Source of the DNA: Candidatus Pullichristensenella stercorigallinarum
GTDB lineage: Bacteria > Bacillota > Clostridia > Christensenellales > Aristaeellaceae
Length of the DNA: 62,402 bases
Reading direction: 5' to 3'
NCBI GenBank assembly: GCA_018712945.1
Contig: DVFZ01000108.1
Location: 1 to 62,402 of the forward strand
Positions 17,056 to 25,642 of this stretch are shown here, in pieces. Position numbers and translations under genes: made by a program. The notes beneath the pieces were generated by a model, which searched no databases, was not told the DNA's origin, and worked only from the letters and a program-made list of their open reading frames with translations. How positions within the stretch are numbered: the stretch's first letter is position 1; each line of letters opens with the position of its first letter.

Positions 17056-17925
17056 TCAATCTTTGCAGCAGGCCGTCTTTTGCTTTTCGCACTGCGAAAG
17101 CACGATCTCGCCCTTGGCCTCGGGGATATCCCGAATCACTTCGCCAGCTTCCGGAACCACAATTCTTCCCGCATAAGGATTCTTGATACTAAGCACAGGT
17201 GTGTTGAGCGTGGCTTCCACCTCCGAGCGTTCAAAGGCCAGGTCGGTATCAATCATTGCACAGTTCACCAACTTAAGATTCTTGCAGTAGCAGAGGGGTT
17301 GCGTGCCGATGATCGTGCAGTTTTCAAAGGTGACGTTTTCGCAGTACCACGCCAGATACTCGCCCTTAACCACGCTATCGCGCACGACCACATTCCGGGC
17401 ATGCCAGAAAGCGTCCTTGGTTTCAAAACGGCAGTGCTCAAAAACGGAGTCCTCAATGTACTGGAAGGAGTATTTCCCCTGCATCCGCACGTTTCGGAAA
17501 TACAGGTTGCTGGAGCGCATCATAAAATACTCGCTCTGCGCCGTGCAGTTCTCCATATCCAGCCCCTGAACGGACCAGCCGAATTCCGGGGAAACGATAT
17601 CGCAATCGCGCATAACCACGGTATGGCATTCCCGCAGCGCCTTGATGCCATGCAGCTTTGTATTCCGAATTTCGATATGGTCGGAATACCACAGCGCCGC
17701 CCGGCAAAGTTCCGTCATTTCCGAATCGCTGATCTTCAGGCCATGGTCGTGCCAGAAGGGGTAGCGAAGGTTAAAGAAGCAGCGTTCCACCTGTATGCCC
17801 GCGCCCTCTTTAAAGGCGCTTTCGCCATCGGCGGGGCCATCAAACGCGCAATCCCTGACCAAGATATTCCTGCGGCCATAGAGGGCGCGCTCCTCGTCAA
17901 AGGTCTTGTTTTGAATGATATCCAT
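17056..17925 (-). CDS. DUF3737 family right-handed beta-helix protein
   Basis: 289 residues. The chain is a run of short beta-helix coils of the form 'xxxVxDCxFxG' (NILVRDCAFDG, IQVERCFFN, HIEIRNTKLHG, HTVVMRDCDIV, GLDMENCTAQ, LYFRNVRMQG, SVFEHCRFE, VVVRDSVVKG, VTFENCTIIG, LKLVNCAMID), which is diagnostic of DUF3737. The function of the family is not established. A Cys-rich ladder (about one Cys per coil) is notable. It lies between the MerR-like protein and the hydrolase on the same strand. Confidence 0.85.
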   Translation of the reverse strand: MDIIQNKTFDEERALYGRRNILVRDCAFDGPADGESAFKEGAGIQVERCFFNLRYPFWHDHGLKISDSEMTELCRAALWYSDHIEIRNTKLHGIKALRECHTVVMRDCDIVSPEFGWSVQGLDMENCTAQSEYFMMRSSNLYFRNVRMQGKYSFQYIEDSVFEHCRFETKDAFWHARNVVVRDSVVKGEYLAWYCENVTFENCTIIGTQPLCYCKNLKLVNCAMIDTDLAFERSEVEATLNTPVLSIKNPYAGRIVVPEAGEVIRDIPEAKGEIVLSQCEKQKTACCKD

Positions 17926-17948
17926 TTATTTTCCTCCTTCCGGGGTTC

Positions 17949-18203
17949 CTACGTCGTCCTTTTTCCTTTTTTCATTTGATAAACCAGATAATCGAGGCAA
18001 TCAATGCGCCTTTCCTCCTCATGCACCTTGTCCAACAGGCGCTTTCGGTGCACCGAAAGCAACTTAAGTTGCTCCCGCGTCTGTCCGGTTTGCTCGAGGG
18101 CGAGAAACCGTTCCATCGTTTCCAAATCGCAACCGGCATCCTTCAGGTTCTGGATAACAGCCTGCGCTGGGTCACCTTCCAACATACCTTGCTCACTTCT
18201 CAT
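17949..18203 (-). CDS. MerR-like C-terminal coiled-coil protein lacking the DNA-binding domain
   Basis: 84 residues: AVIQNLKDAGCDLETMERFLALEQTGQTREQLKLLSVHRKRLLDKVHEEERRIDCLDYLVYQMKK. This matches the second half of MerR regulators (helices 3-4 and the long dimerisation coil), but the winged helix-turn-helix is missing and is not found upstream. Its ATG overlaps the stop of a 25-codon ORF (ATGA), and no separate ribosome binding site is visible, so translation would depend on coupling. It begins the operon DUF3737-hydrolase-lipoprotein. Such stand-alone pieces could act by binding an intact MerR partner (inference). Confidence 0.65.
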   Translation of the reverse strand: MRSEQGMLEGDPAQAVIQNLKDAGCDLETMERFLALEQTGQTREQLKLLSVHRKRLLDKVHEEERRIDCLDYLVYQMKKGKRTT

Positions 18204-18277
18204 TCAGAAATCTCGTGCCGCGCTGCCTCGTTGATAAACCGGCGCCCTTGGCTGAGCAGATCTGCTTGCCTCGCCAT
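18200..18277 (-). CDS. small upstream ORF coupled to the MerR-like gene
   Basis: 25 codons, ATG to TGA (MARQADLLSQGRRFINEAARHEISE). The stop overlaps the start of the MerR-like gene as ATGA. A weak GGGAAG lies about 10 nt upstream, and the promoter ends about 28 nt before the start. It may be a coupling leader or a remnant; no family is recognised. Confidence 0.35.
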   Translation of the reverse strand: MARQADLLSQGRRFINEAARHEISE

Positions 18278-18305
18278 TGACAGCGCGCTTCCCTTTGCCG
18301 GTAAT

Positions 18306-18334
18306 ATTATATCGTTCCGGCTTACCAATAGCAA
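18306..18334 (-). promoter_or_regulatory. promoter of the MerR-like/DUF3737 operon
   Basis: On the minus strand TTGCTA and TATAAT are separated by 17 nt, with the start expected near position 18299. Confidence 0.6.
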
Positions 18335-18776
18335 ATGCTTAGTTTTTATGGGTTTCTATTCATTTTTTCTATTGATCCGGCAAGTTTACCCTAAGGATTG
18401 CCGTTTAAATCCGTATGGAACACGGCAGTCGTTCTGGACTCATTCAGCTTTCCATCCAGGAAACTGTCAGGCGGTACTGCACTCAAAGATTGATCAATCC
18501 CACACATTACCGGCGCGAAGCACGGGATAGGAATACGTTTTATGAATAATTCAGGATTGAATATAAGCATTAGACATTTTCCCTCGGGGGCGTTACAATA
18601 TAAGTATTCCAGAGAATCGCGCAGCGCGAGACTGAAATGAGCGGTGGGACTGCCTGAAAGCCTCCTGGAACGCAGGAAATCCACCCGCGCGAAAAACAGG
18701 CAACGATTTGAGCCGTCTCCGCAAGCATCCAGATGTGCACGGGAAGAATGAGCCGATCAAGGGATTGCCAATATTG
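18335..18776. other. no gene recognised
   Basis: About 440 nt between the divergent MerR-like operon and the cupin gene. Open frames exist on both strands, but none has a ribosome site or recognisable product. Confidence 0.4.
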
Positions 18777-18791
18777 ATAGGAGGAAAGACG

Positions 18792-19226
18792 ATGAAAATC
18801 CATGATGAAGCCACATTTGACCAGCAAAATGTTTTCGGCAAGGGCCAGGCAAATACCGCGTTTGCCCAGTATTTTATCGGGAATTCCTACCTGAACCCGC
18901 TGACAAAGCAAGGCGAAAGCACGGTGGGATTGGCTAACGTCACCTTTGAGCCGGGCTGCCGCAACAACTGGCACATCCATCACGCCAAAACCGGCGGCGG
19001 GCAAATTCTAATCTGCACGGCCGGCGAAGGCTGGTATCAGGAAGCGGGCAAGGACGCTGTCAGTCTGACGCCCGGTACGGTCATCGTCATTCCGCCGGAA
19101 GTAAAGCATTGGCACGGCGCCAAAGCAGATAGCTGGTTTGCCCACATCGCTGTAGAAGTTCCCGGCGAGGCGGCCAGCAACGAATGGCTGGAAGCGGTGG
19201 ACGACGAAGCTTACGCCAAACTGTAA
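18792..19226 (+). CDS. cupin domain protein
   Basis: 144 residues with a single cupin barrel: motif 1 as GCRNNWHIHHAKTGGGQILICTAGEGWYQEAGK and motif 2 as PGTVIVIPPEVKHWHGAKADSWFAHIAV. The metal-binding set (H, H, a Gln in place of the usual Glu, and H) is close to complete. Its family is the small clostridial cupins found beside carboxymuconolactone decarboxylases, with unknown substrate. The ATG follows GGAGG; the frame is open upstream without a site. It starts a plus-strand group with the cyclophilin-like and carboxymuconolactone decarboxylase genes. Confidence 0.85.
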   Translation: MKIHDEATFDQQNVFGKGQANTAFAQYFIGNSYLNPLTKQGESTVGLANVTFEPGCRNNWHIHHAKTGGGQILICTAGEGWYQEAGKDAVSLTPGTVIVIPPEVKHWHGAKADSWFAHIAVEVPGEAASNEWLEAVDDEAYAKL

Positions 19227-19303
19227 CCGGATTTTCAGGCGCACCGGCTATTTCTTTTGAAAGAGCATGGTTGCGCCTGAATGTATAAAGAAGGGCATAT
19301 CCT

Positions 19304-19651
19304 ATGAAACTGAACATCGGTGAAACGGTCTTTACGGCAACGCTGGCAGACAATTCCTCGGCAAAAGCCTTGGAAGAAAAATTGAAGCAGGGGCCGGTTA
19401 CCATCCAAATGGAAGACTACGCCCACATGGAAAAGGTGGGTCCGCTCGGCTTCCATCTGCCCACGAATGACCGGCAGTTTACCACAAAGGCGGGAGACCT
19501 TGTCCTCTATCTGGGGAATTCTTTCGTGATCTACTATGCGCCGAATTCCTGGCGCTTCACCAAACTGGGACAGATCGACAATGTAACCGCCCAGGATTTG
19601 AAAAAAGCGCTGGGCCGCAAGGATGTGACCGTTACGTTGTCCCTGGGGTAA
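19304..19651 (+). CDS. cyclophilin-like fold protein, cytosolic
   Basis: 115 residues: MKLNIGETVFTATLADNSSAKALEEKLKQGPVTIQMEDYAHMEKVGPLGFHLPTNDRQFTTKAGDLVLYLGNSFVIYYAPNSWRFTKLGQI. This is the TM1367-type cyclophilin-like domain, here without signal peptide, and related to the lipoprotein at 15.5 kb. Family members are small barrels of unknown activity often seen with flavodoxins. It is 77 nt after the cupin gene. Confidence 0.85.
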   Translation: MKLNIGETVFTATLADNSSAKALEEKLKQGPVTIQMEDYAHMEKVGPLGFHLPTNDRQFTTKAGDLVLYLGNSFVIYYAPNSWRFTKLGQIDNVTAQDLKKALGRKDVTVTLSLG

Positions 19652-19792
19652 TCCTACAAGAGATGTGAAAAGGACCGGGACGATCATATGAAAAACCCCG
19701 CGGGATACGAGGGCGTTTGTCCAGATATAAAACGAAGCGGCGCAGCAGGATTCTAAACCCATGCGCCGCCGTCTGAAAGGAGCGTATGCTTT

Positions 19793-20482
19793 ATGAAAAA
19801 TTACAGGGAAACCGATCCGGAATTTGTGGAACGCTTTGAGCATTTCGCTTTTGAAGAAGTGGCAAATGAGCCTGGCCAACAGCTGGATGAAATTACCCGG
19901 CACATGGCCATTCTGGCCACATTGCTGGGCTGTCAGGGAGCGGACGCATTTCGTCTGGAGCTGCCCCATGCCTTGGATGCGGGCGTTACCCCCGTCATGG
20001 TCAAGGAGATTGTCTACCAGTCGGTGGATTACCTGGGAATCGGCAGGGTTCTGCCCTTTCTGGATATAACCAATGAGGTATTGGAGACCCGGGGCGTAAA
20101 GCTTCCGCTGGAGGGGCAGGCCACGACCACCATGGCTGACCGCCTGGAAAAAGGCGCCCAGGCGCAGGCGGACATCTTCGGCCCGCAAATGTTGGAAGCC
20201 TGGAAAGCAGGCCACGTAAACCGCTGGCTGGCGGCCAACTGTTTCGGCGACTATTATACCCGCACAGGGCTTACGCTTGCCCAGCGGGAAATGATCACAT
20301 TCTGTTTCCTCGCGGCGCAGGGTGGCTGCGAGCCACAGCTCACCAGCCACGCCAAGGGCAACATGAATCTGGGCAACGATAAAGCGTTCCTCATCCGCGT
20401 AGTATCCCAGTGCCTGCCTTACATCGGCTATCCCCGCAGCCTGAATGCCATTGCCTGTATAAATAAGGCGTCGGAAGGCTGA
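19793..20482 (+). CDS. carboxymuconolactone decarboxylase family protein (two domains)
   Basis: 229 residues made of two AhpD-like helical repeats. The first is residues about 5-100 (TDPEFVERFEHFAFEEVANEPGQQLDEITRHMAILATLLGCQGADAFRLELPHALDAGVTPVMVKEIVYQSVDYLGIGRVLPFLDITNEVL). The second is about 120-225 (LAANCFGDYYTRTGLTLAQREMITFCFLAAQGGCEPQLTSHAKGNMNLGNDKAFLIRVVSQCLPYIGYPRSLNAIACINKA). The AhpD CxxC motif is absent, so a peroxidase role is not indicated; decarboxylase or hydrolase activity is unknown. It has an AAAGGAG site and ends the plus-strand group. Confidence 0.88.
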   Translation: MKNYRETDPEFVERFEHFAFEEVANEPGQQLDEITRHMAILATLLGCQGADAFRLELPHALDAGVTPVMVKEIVYQSVDYLGIGRVLPFLDITNEVLETRGVKLPLEGQATTTMADRLEKGAQAQADIFGPQMLEAWKAGHVNRWLAANCFGDYYTRTGLTLAQREMITFCFLAAQGGCEPQLTSHAKGNMNLGNDKAFLIRVVSQCLPYIGYPRSLNAIACINKASEG

Positions 20483-20577
20483 GCGGATGCCAAAGCGCCG
20501 GCTACGCATACCTTCCAAGCAAATTGCTCTGTTATGGCTGCGCACAGTAGTCCTGCAAAAATTGAGAGGATTGTCCC

Positions 20578-20620
20578 GGCGGCCTACATGAAGGCACTAT
20601 CCGGCTTCATGTAGGCCGCC
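20578..20620. terminator. strong inverted repeat between convergent genes
   Basis: A perfect 16-bp stem GGCGGCCTACATGAAG / CTTCATGTAGGCCGCC with an 11-nt loop, between the carboxymuconolactone decarboxylase gene and the SDR facing it. No T-run follows, so it could also be a remnant of an element end. Nothing else is recognised in the 343-nt gap. Confidence 0.5.
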
Positions 20621-20825
20621 CTGCCCGGAGCTGGGTTTGAACGGCATTCTCCGGGAAGCGTTCCTCACGCAGTATTTCAGGCATTGCGAATATCCTGCTC
20701 ACACGCTAAATCAACACTCAATGCGAGACTGGAGTGGACCGGCCTGCTCCGCTGTCATATGGGAAGGTGTGTGGTGCAACCATAGCTATTGCAGAGTTTT
20801 GTGGCATTGCAGGGTCATTGTCCCC

Positions 20826-21608
20826 TTACTTTCCCAAATATCCTCCATCAAGCGGTATAACCGCGCCTGTCATATACTCTGACGCATCTGAGGCTAAAAA
20901 TACGGCCAGTCCCTTCATGTCCTCTGGGCTTCCCCACCGTCCTTTAGGAATCCTGGCCGTAATTCCGGCATATTGGGCGGGATTTTTCTCCTTTAAATCC
21001 CGCGTAATTTCTGTTTCCATATATCCCGGGGCAATGGCGTTTACGTTGACGCCCATTCCCGCCCATTCGTTGGAAAGCGCTTTTGTCAGTTGGGCCACGC
21101 CGCCCTTGCTCGCCGCATATGCCGGAATATTGATACTTCCAAAAAATGAGCACATTGACGCGATATTGATAATCCTGCCCCGCCTCTGCGCACACATGAC
21201 TTTGCCGACCTTCTGAGAAACCAAAAACATGGAGGTCAGATTGACTTCCAGAATCATGCGCCACCACGTTTCCTCAAAAGACAGCGCCGGCGACCGGTGC
21301 TGAACTCCTGCGCCGTTGACCAGTATATCGACCCGCCCTTGAAAGATCTCCAGGCTTTTATCAACGGCAGGCGCAATCTGTTTGCCATCGCTCAGATCGC
21401 AGCGGATAAAATGCACATCGTTCCGTTCGCCCGCCATGCTTCTGGCGGCAGATATTCCCTGATCTTCTGAGCGCCCCCAAATGACCACTTCCGCGCCCAG
21501 GTCATGATAGGCCTGCGCGATCTGCCGGCAAAGGCCCCGGGTTCCTCCGGTTACAATGGCCTTTTTGCCCTTCAGGGAAAATGACTCCAGATTGAATGCT
21601 TTTCCCAT
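20826..21608 (-). CDS. SDR family oxidoreductase (gluconate/keto-sugar dehydrogenase-like)
   Basis: 260 residues, classical SDR. The NAD(P) loop is VTGGTRGLCRQIA (TGGxxGL, with the last Gly of TGxxxGxG replaced by Cys). NGAG is present, and the catalytic Ser-Tyr-Lys are in SMCSFFG and YAASKGG. The MGKAFNLESFSLKGKKAIVTGG start is typical of gluconate 5-dehydrogenase/KduD-type enzymes acting on C5 or C3 hydroxyls of sugar acids. It is the last gene of an apparent 11-gene minus-strand operon and begins 2 nt after the glycerate kinase stop. Confidence 0.87.
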   Translation of the reverse strand: MGKAFNLESFSLKGKKAIVTGGTRGLCRQIAQAYHDLGAEVVIWGRSEDQGISAARSMAGERNDVHFIRCDLSDGKQIAPAVDKSLEIFQGRVDILVNGAGVQHRSPALSFEETWWRMILEVNLTSMFLVSQKVGKVMCAQRRGRIINIASMCSFFGSINIPAYAASKGGVAQLTKALSNEWAGMGVNVNAIAPGYMETEITRDLKEKNPAQYAGITARIPKGRWGSPEDMKGLAVFLASDASEYMTGAVIPLDGGYLGK

Positions 21609-21610
21609 GA

Positions 21611-22858
21611 TTACCTCACCAGCAGGACTGTCAGGTCGTTCACATTTGTCCCCGTGGGGCCGCTCACAATCAGGCCGCCCATTTCCTTGAGCAAGTGGTA
21701 CGCATCGTTATTTTCCAGCGTATCCTCAACGCTCAGGCCCTTTTCTGCGCATGCGGCATAGAAATTGCCGTCCACCATGCCGCCGGCGGCATCCGTCGGG
21801 CCATCTGTGCCGTCCGAGCCAAAGGAGAAGAGCAGCGTGTTTTCCAGCCCATCCATTCCCTTGGCGGCCGCCAGCGCAAGTTCCTGATTGCGGCCACCCT
21901 TACCGCTCCCTTTGAGATGCACCACCGTTTCCCCTCCGGCAATTACGGCGCAGGGCGTGGCAAAGGGCTCGCCCTTGGCGCGAATCTGTCTGGCGATGGC
22001 GGCGAAAAACGCTCCGGCCTCCCGCGCTTCGCAATCAAGCGTCGCCGTCAAAACCACGGGCATATATCCCAGACCGCGCGCCATCTCCTTTGCGCTCTCG
22101 CAAAGCAGTTGGACGTTTCCGGTGACGCAGGTGGTGATGTTGGAAAGCGTCTTCGGGGTTTCCATAGCCAGGCTTTTCTCCATCTCCGGGGTGATCTCTA
22201 CGCCATATCTCCGGACAATTTTCGAAGCATCCTCACTGGTGGATGCGTCTGGATATGCCGGGCCGGAGGCGATGGCATCGAGCGGGTCGCCAATGATATC
22301 GCTGAGGATGACATTTATAACCTTTGCCGGCATGCAGCGCAGGGCAAACCTGCCCCCTTTTACCTTGGAAATGTGTTTGCGGATAGCATTCATTTCAGTA
22401 ATGCTCGCGCCGCTGGAGAGCAATTTCTTCGTCAGTTTCATCAAATCATCCAGCGTTACGCCATCTGGCAAGGCCTCAAACAGCGCGGACCCGCCTCCGG
22501 AAACCAAAAAAATCATCCTGTCTTCCGCCCGCAATTTGTCGGCGAGCCGCAACGCCTGCTCTGTAGCGGCCAGGCCGTTGGCATCCGGGACCGGATGTCC
22601 CGCCTCATAAATGGTCATTTTCCGGATCGGGCCTTCGGAATGATGGTATTTTGTGATCACGATGCCTTCGATGAGATCATCGCCGAGCACCTCCGCCGCT
22701 GCCGCTGCCATTTTCCACGCCGCTTTGCCAATCGCAACCACATATGACGGCTTGCGTTCAATCGTCTGCAAGGCATTTTTGACCGCGGCCCCGGGCAAAA
22801 CAGCCTGTACGGCGTGGTGAATAATTTTGTATGCGTCGGCCTGCATCGCTGTATGCAT
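21611..22858 (-). CDS. glycerate 2-kinase type (GckA/TtuD, MOFRL family)
   Basis: 415 residues. The glycerate kinase pattern is clear: VVAIGKAAWKMA, the phosphate loop VSGGGSALFEALPDGV, NAIRKHISKVKGGR, LSDIIGDPLDAIASGPAYPD, VIAGGETVVHLKGSGKGGRNQELALAAA and FGSDGTDGPTDAAGGMVDG. The family phosphorylates D-glycerate to 2-phosphoglycerate. The ATG chosen lies 7 nt after AGGAGG; a TTG six codons earlier would overlap that site. A glycerate-forming step in the same operon is expected but not certain. Confidence 0.93.
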   Translation of the reverse strand: MHTAMQADAYKIIHHAVQAVLPGAAVKNALQTIERKPSYVVAIGKAAWKMAAAAAEVLGDDLIEGIVITKYHHSEGPIRKMTIYEAGHPVPDANGLAATEQALRLADKLRAEDRMIFLVSGGGSALFEALPDGVTLDDLMKLTKKLLSSGASITEMNAIRKHISKVKGGRFALRCMPAKVINVILSDIIGDPLDAIASGPAYPDASTSEDASKIVRRYGVEITPEMEKSLAMETPKTLSNITTCVTGNVQLLCESAKEMARGLGYMPVVLTATLDCEAREAGAFFAAIARQIRAKGEPFATPCAVIAGGETVVHLKGSGKGGRNQELALAAAKGMDGLENTLLFSFGSDGTDGPTDAAGGMVDGNFYAACAEKGLSVEDTLENNDAYHLLKEMGGLIVSGPTGTNVNDLTVLLVR

Positions 22859-22898
22859 AAACGCCCTCCTTCTCAAGATGCTCCCATGCCCTTTGTTG

Positions 22899-23681
22899 TT
22901 ATTCCTGCGCCGCGCTCAGGCCCCCGTCCAGATAGAGGATCTGGCCGCTGATAAAAGCTGAGGCGTCTGAACACAGCAGCAGGATCAGTCCCATCAGATC
23001 ATCCGTCCTGCCAATCCGCCCGACAGGTATTCTGCTTTCCAGCTTTTCCCGATAGCCGTCCTTTTCAAGTACGCTGCGGTTCAGGTCTGTTTCGATAAAC
23101 GTCGGGGCAATGGCGTTGACCGTAATGCCATACCGCCCCAACTCCGCCGCGCACTGCTTGGTGAGCATATTGATGCCGCCTTTGGAAGCGCAATATGCCG
23201 CATAGCCCATCTTCGATGTGCCCATCAGGCTCTTCATAGAGGACAGATTTATAATACGCCCATGGTTCTGCCGCTGCATGACCCGTGAAACCTCGCGCGT
23301 CATGTAGAATGCGCCGTCCAGATTCGTCGAAAGCGTGCGCCGCCATGCCTCGTCGCTCATTTCTCCCACAAAGGCCAATTCCAGCGTTCCGGCACAGTTG
23401 ATGAGTATATCAATTCCGCCCAGACACGCAAGCAAGCTCCTTACAGCCTGTGCACAGCTCTGCGATGCGGTAACGTCGCATTCCCTGGCACAGAAACGCA
23501 CGCCGCTCTTTTGCGCGTATTCCTCAAGATGCCCTGTATCTCTTACGTGCCTGCTTAAAACGGCGACGTCGCAGCCATTGTCCATGAGGCATTGCGCAAT
23601 AGCAAGGCCAATGCCCTTTGTGCCCCCGGTGACAACGGCTTTTTTCCCCCGAACGGAAAATATGTCTTCTGCTTTATTCAT
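22899..23681 (-). CDS. SDR family oxidoreductase
   Basis: 260 residues, classical SDR: VTGGTKGIGLAIAQ cofactor loop, NCAG, catalytic SSMKS...YAAYCASKGG with the following Lys, and a C-terminal SAFISGQILYLDGG. It is close to the other SDR of this operon and to 2-deoxy-D-gluconate or 3-hydroxyacid dehydrogenase-like SDRs; the substrate cannot be read from sequence. The ATG after GAGG is used; the longer open frame upstream lacks a start with a ribosome site. Confidence 0.87.
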   Translation of the reverse strand: MNKAEDIFSVRGKKAVVTGGTKGIGLAIAQCLMDNGCDVAVLSRHVRDTGHLEEYAQKSGVRFCARECDVTASQSCAQAVRSLLACLGGIDILINCAGTLELAFVGEMSDEAWRRTLSTNLDGAFYMTREVSRVMQRQNHGRIINLSSMKSLMGTSKMGYAAYCASKGGINMLTKQCAAELGRYGITVNAIAPTFIETDLNRSVLEKDGYREKLESRIPVGRIGRTDDLMGLILLLCSDASAFISGQILYLDGGLSAAQE

Positions 23682-23763
23682 GACCGCTTCCTCGTTTGCT
23701 GAATCCATATGAATGCGCTGCCGCCATCCGACGGCGGCAGCGCAGCAACCATTGCGGCAACGG

Positions 23764-24915
23764 TTATTTATAGTCGCCGCTTGAAATCGTTTTGGTCGGT
23801 TTGAAGACCTCAATGCCAAAATGTTCGGAAATTTCCGCAAGGGCTTTGGCGACGTCTTCCGCAGCATGATTGCGAATGTATTCGATCGGTCCGGGCGTAT
23901 TATAGCCATACTTCATGGCCTTATCGCAGTCCTCGAGGCTGCAAACGCCTTCTTCGTACAGCTTCGTCGCCTCATTTGCCTGCACATAGAAGAACAAATC
24001 GCTGTTGTAGCGGCCGGTAGCGGCTTCCTTGCTGATGGCGGGCCTTGCGCCGTCCACCCATTTATAGAAGCCCTCGCCGGACTTCTTGCCCAGTTTACCT
24101 TGCGCCAAGAGGTCTGCCAGCACTTTCGGTACGCAGAACTCCTTGGAAAGATGCTCGCAATAGTAATCAAAGCAGCTGGCCGTGATATCGACGCCCGTGT
24201 AATCAATCAGCTCCATCGGCCCCATCTTCAGGCCAGCGTTCATCATTGATGCGTCGATATCCTCGGGCGTGACGCCGTCTTTCTCGATGCAGGCGCAGTT
24301 GTAAATATGCGCCGGATAGAAAATCCTGTTTGCGATAAAGCCGGGAGTATCCTTCTTGGCGTACACAGAGATCTTGCCGACCTTCTGGGCGTAATCAAGG
24401 GCAAAGCGCGAAGTTTCCTCTGCCGTTTTGTCTCCGTTGATGACTTCGACCAGCTTCATCAGCACGGCCGGGTTGAAGTAATGGGTGCCGATGAACCTTT
24501 CCGGCTTCTTCACAAAATTGCTGAGCATGGTGATACTCATGGTGGAAGTATTGGTAGCGATAATCGCGTCCTCGCGCGCGGCTTCAGAGGCAGCGCGCAG
24601 TACGCTCTCCTTGACGCTTACCTTCTCGGCCACAACTTCGATGATGAAATCCGCGTTCTTCACCGCTTCAGCAGTATCCGTAAAGGGTTTGAGCGCGCCA
24701 TTCCGGGCCCTTTCCAGCGCTTCCGCCGGGCATCTGCCCTTGCTCACAAGCTTTTCCATGCTGGCGAAAATGCGGGACATACCGCGTTCCACAAACTCCG
24801 CCTTGATATCGCAGAGGTTCACATCGTAACCCGCCATGACCGCAAGCTGGGCGATGCCATGGCCCATATCGCCCGCGCCGATCACCGCAACTGTTTTCAA
24901 ATCCTGCAATTTCAT
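23764..24915 (-). CDS. 3-hydroxyacyl-CoA dehydrogenase family protein
   Basis: 383 residues. N-terminal Rossmann domain (VAVIGAGDMGHGIAQLAVMAGYDV), conserved NTSTMSITMLSNFVKKPERFIGTHYFNPAVLMKLVEVI with the catalytic His, then a 3HCDH C-terminal domain (FIANRIFYPAHIYNC...LMGPMELIDYTG-like) and about 90 further residues forming a second C-terminal domain copy. Stand-alone Hbd/PaaH enzymes are near 285 residues, so this is the longer type. It should oxidise an L-3-hydroxyacyl-CoA to the 3-ketoacyl-CoA for the thiolase encoded upstream. Confidence 0.9.
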   Translation of the reverse strand: MKLQDLKTVAVIGAGDMGHGIAQLAVMAGYDVNLCDIKAEFVERGMSRIFASMEKLVSKGRCPAEALERARNGALKPFTDTAEAVKNADFIIEVVAEKVSVKESVLRAASEAAREDAIIATNTSTMSITMLSNFVKKPERFIGTHYFNPAVLMKLVEVINGDKTAEETSRFALDYAQKVGKISVYAKKDTPGFIANRIFYPAHIYNCACIEKDGVTPEDIDASMMNAGLKMGPMELIDYTGVDITASCFDYYCEHLSKEFCVPKVLADLLAQGKLGKKSGEGFYKWVDGARPAISKEAATGRYNSDLFFYVQANEATKLYEEGVCSLEDCDKAMKYGYNTPGPIEYIRNHAAEDVAKALAEISEHFGIEVFKPTKTISSGDYK

Positions 24916-24934
24916 CGTCCGTTTCCTCGACTTT

Positions 24935-25642
24935 CTACACACCCAGATATGCCTTGCGCACATCCTCGTTGTTCATAAGTTCCTGCGACGAGCCTTCCAT
25001 AACGATGTGGCCCGTTTCCATGATATAGGCGCGCGTCGCCACGCCCAGCGCCTGCACAAGGTTCTGTTCAACGATCAGGATGCTGATGCCGTCTCCCGAG
25101 ACTTTGGAAATCAGCTCAAACATTTCCTCCACCACGATCGGCGCAAGTCCCAGCGAGGGCTCGTCCAGCATCAACAGCTTGGGGTTGATCATTAGCGACC
25201 GCGAGATCGCCAGCATCTGCTGCTCGCCGCCGGACAAAGATCCCGCGAGCTGATGGCGCCGCTCGGAAAGGATTGGGAACATTGAATACGCCCTTTCCTT
25301 TCCCTGGGCCGTCAGTTTGCGCGCATTGCGGGGATAGGCGCCAAGCTCAAGGTTTTCCTCAACGGTCAGCGTGCCCAGAATGCCGCGGCCCTGCGGGATA
25401 TGGGAAATGCCAATATCCGCGCGCTTGGAGGCCGGCACCTTCGTCAGATCCTGGCCCTGATAGGTTATGGCGCCGCTCATCAGGGGTTCGAGGCCGGACA
25501 ATATGCGAAGCAACGTTGTCTTGCCCGCGCCGTTCGAACCGATCAGGGATACAACTTCACCTTGTTCCACATGCATGTTGATGTCGAACAAGACTTGCAG
25601 ATCGCCGTAACCGGCGCAAAGGTTTTTGATTTCAAGCATCAT
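24935..25642 (-). CDS. livF: branched-chain amino acid-type ABC transporter ATP-binding protein LivF
   Basis: 235 residues: Walker A GSNGAGKTT, signature LSGGEQQMLAISRSL, Walker B LLMLDEPSLGLAP, the LivF-type PQGRGILGTLTVEENL, and a switch His replaced by Gln (IVEQNL), usual in this subfamily. The start overlaps the livG stop. It pairs with LivG as the two ATPases of a high-affinity importer. The gene context suggests an organic acid rather than leucine as cargo (inference). Confidence 0.95.
   Translation of the reverse strand: MMLEIKNLCAGYGDLQVLFDINMHVEQGEVVSLIGSNGAGKTTLLRILSGLEPLMSGAITYQGQDLTKVPASKRADIGISHIPQGRGILGTLTVEENLELGAYPRNARKLTAQGKERAYSMFPILSERRHQLAGSLSGGEQQMLAISRSLMINPKLLMLDEPSLGLAPIVVEEMFELISKVSGDGISILIVEQNLVQALGVATRAYIMETGHIVMEGSSQELMNNEDVRKAYLGV

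Noticed and set aside
18391-18684. 97-codon minus-strand frame in the gap before the cupin gene
   Set aside because: No ribosome site and no family resemblance; neighbouring frames are equally open.
21611-24915. Reading this block as a plain tartrate/glycerate operon
   Set aside because: Glycerate kinase fits, but no tartrate dehydratase, tartronate-semialdehyde reductase or hydroxypyruvate enzymes are present, and acyl-CoA enzymes dominate.
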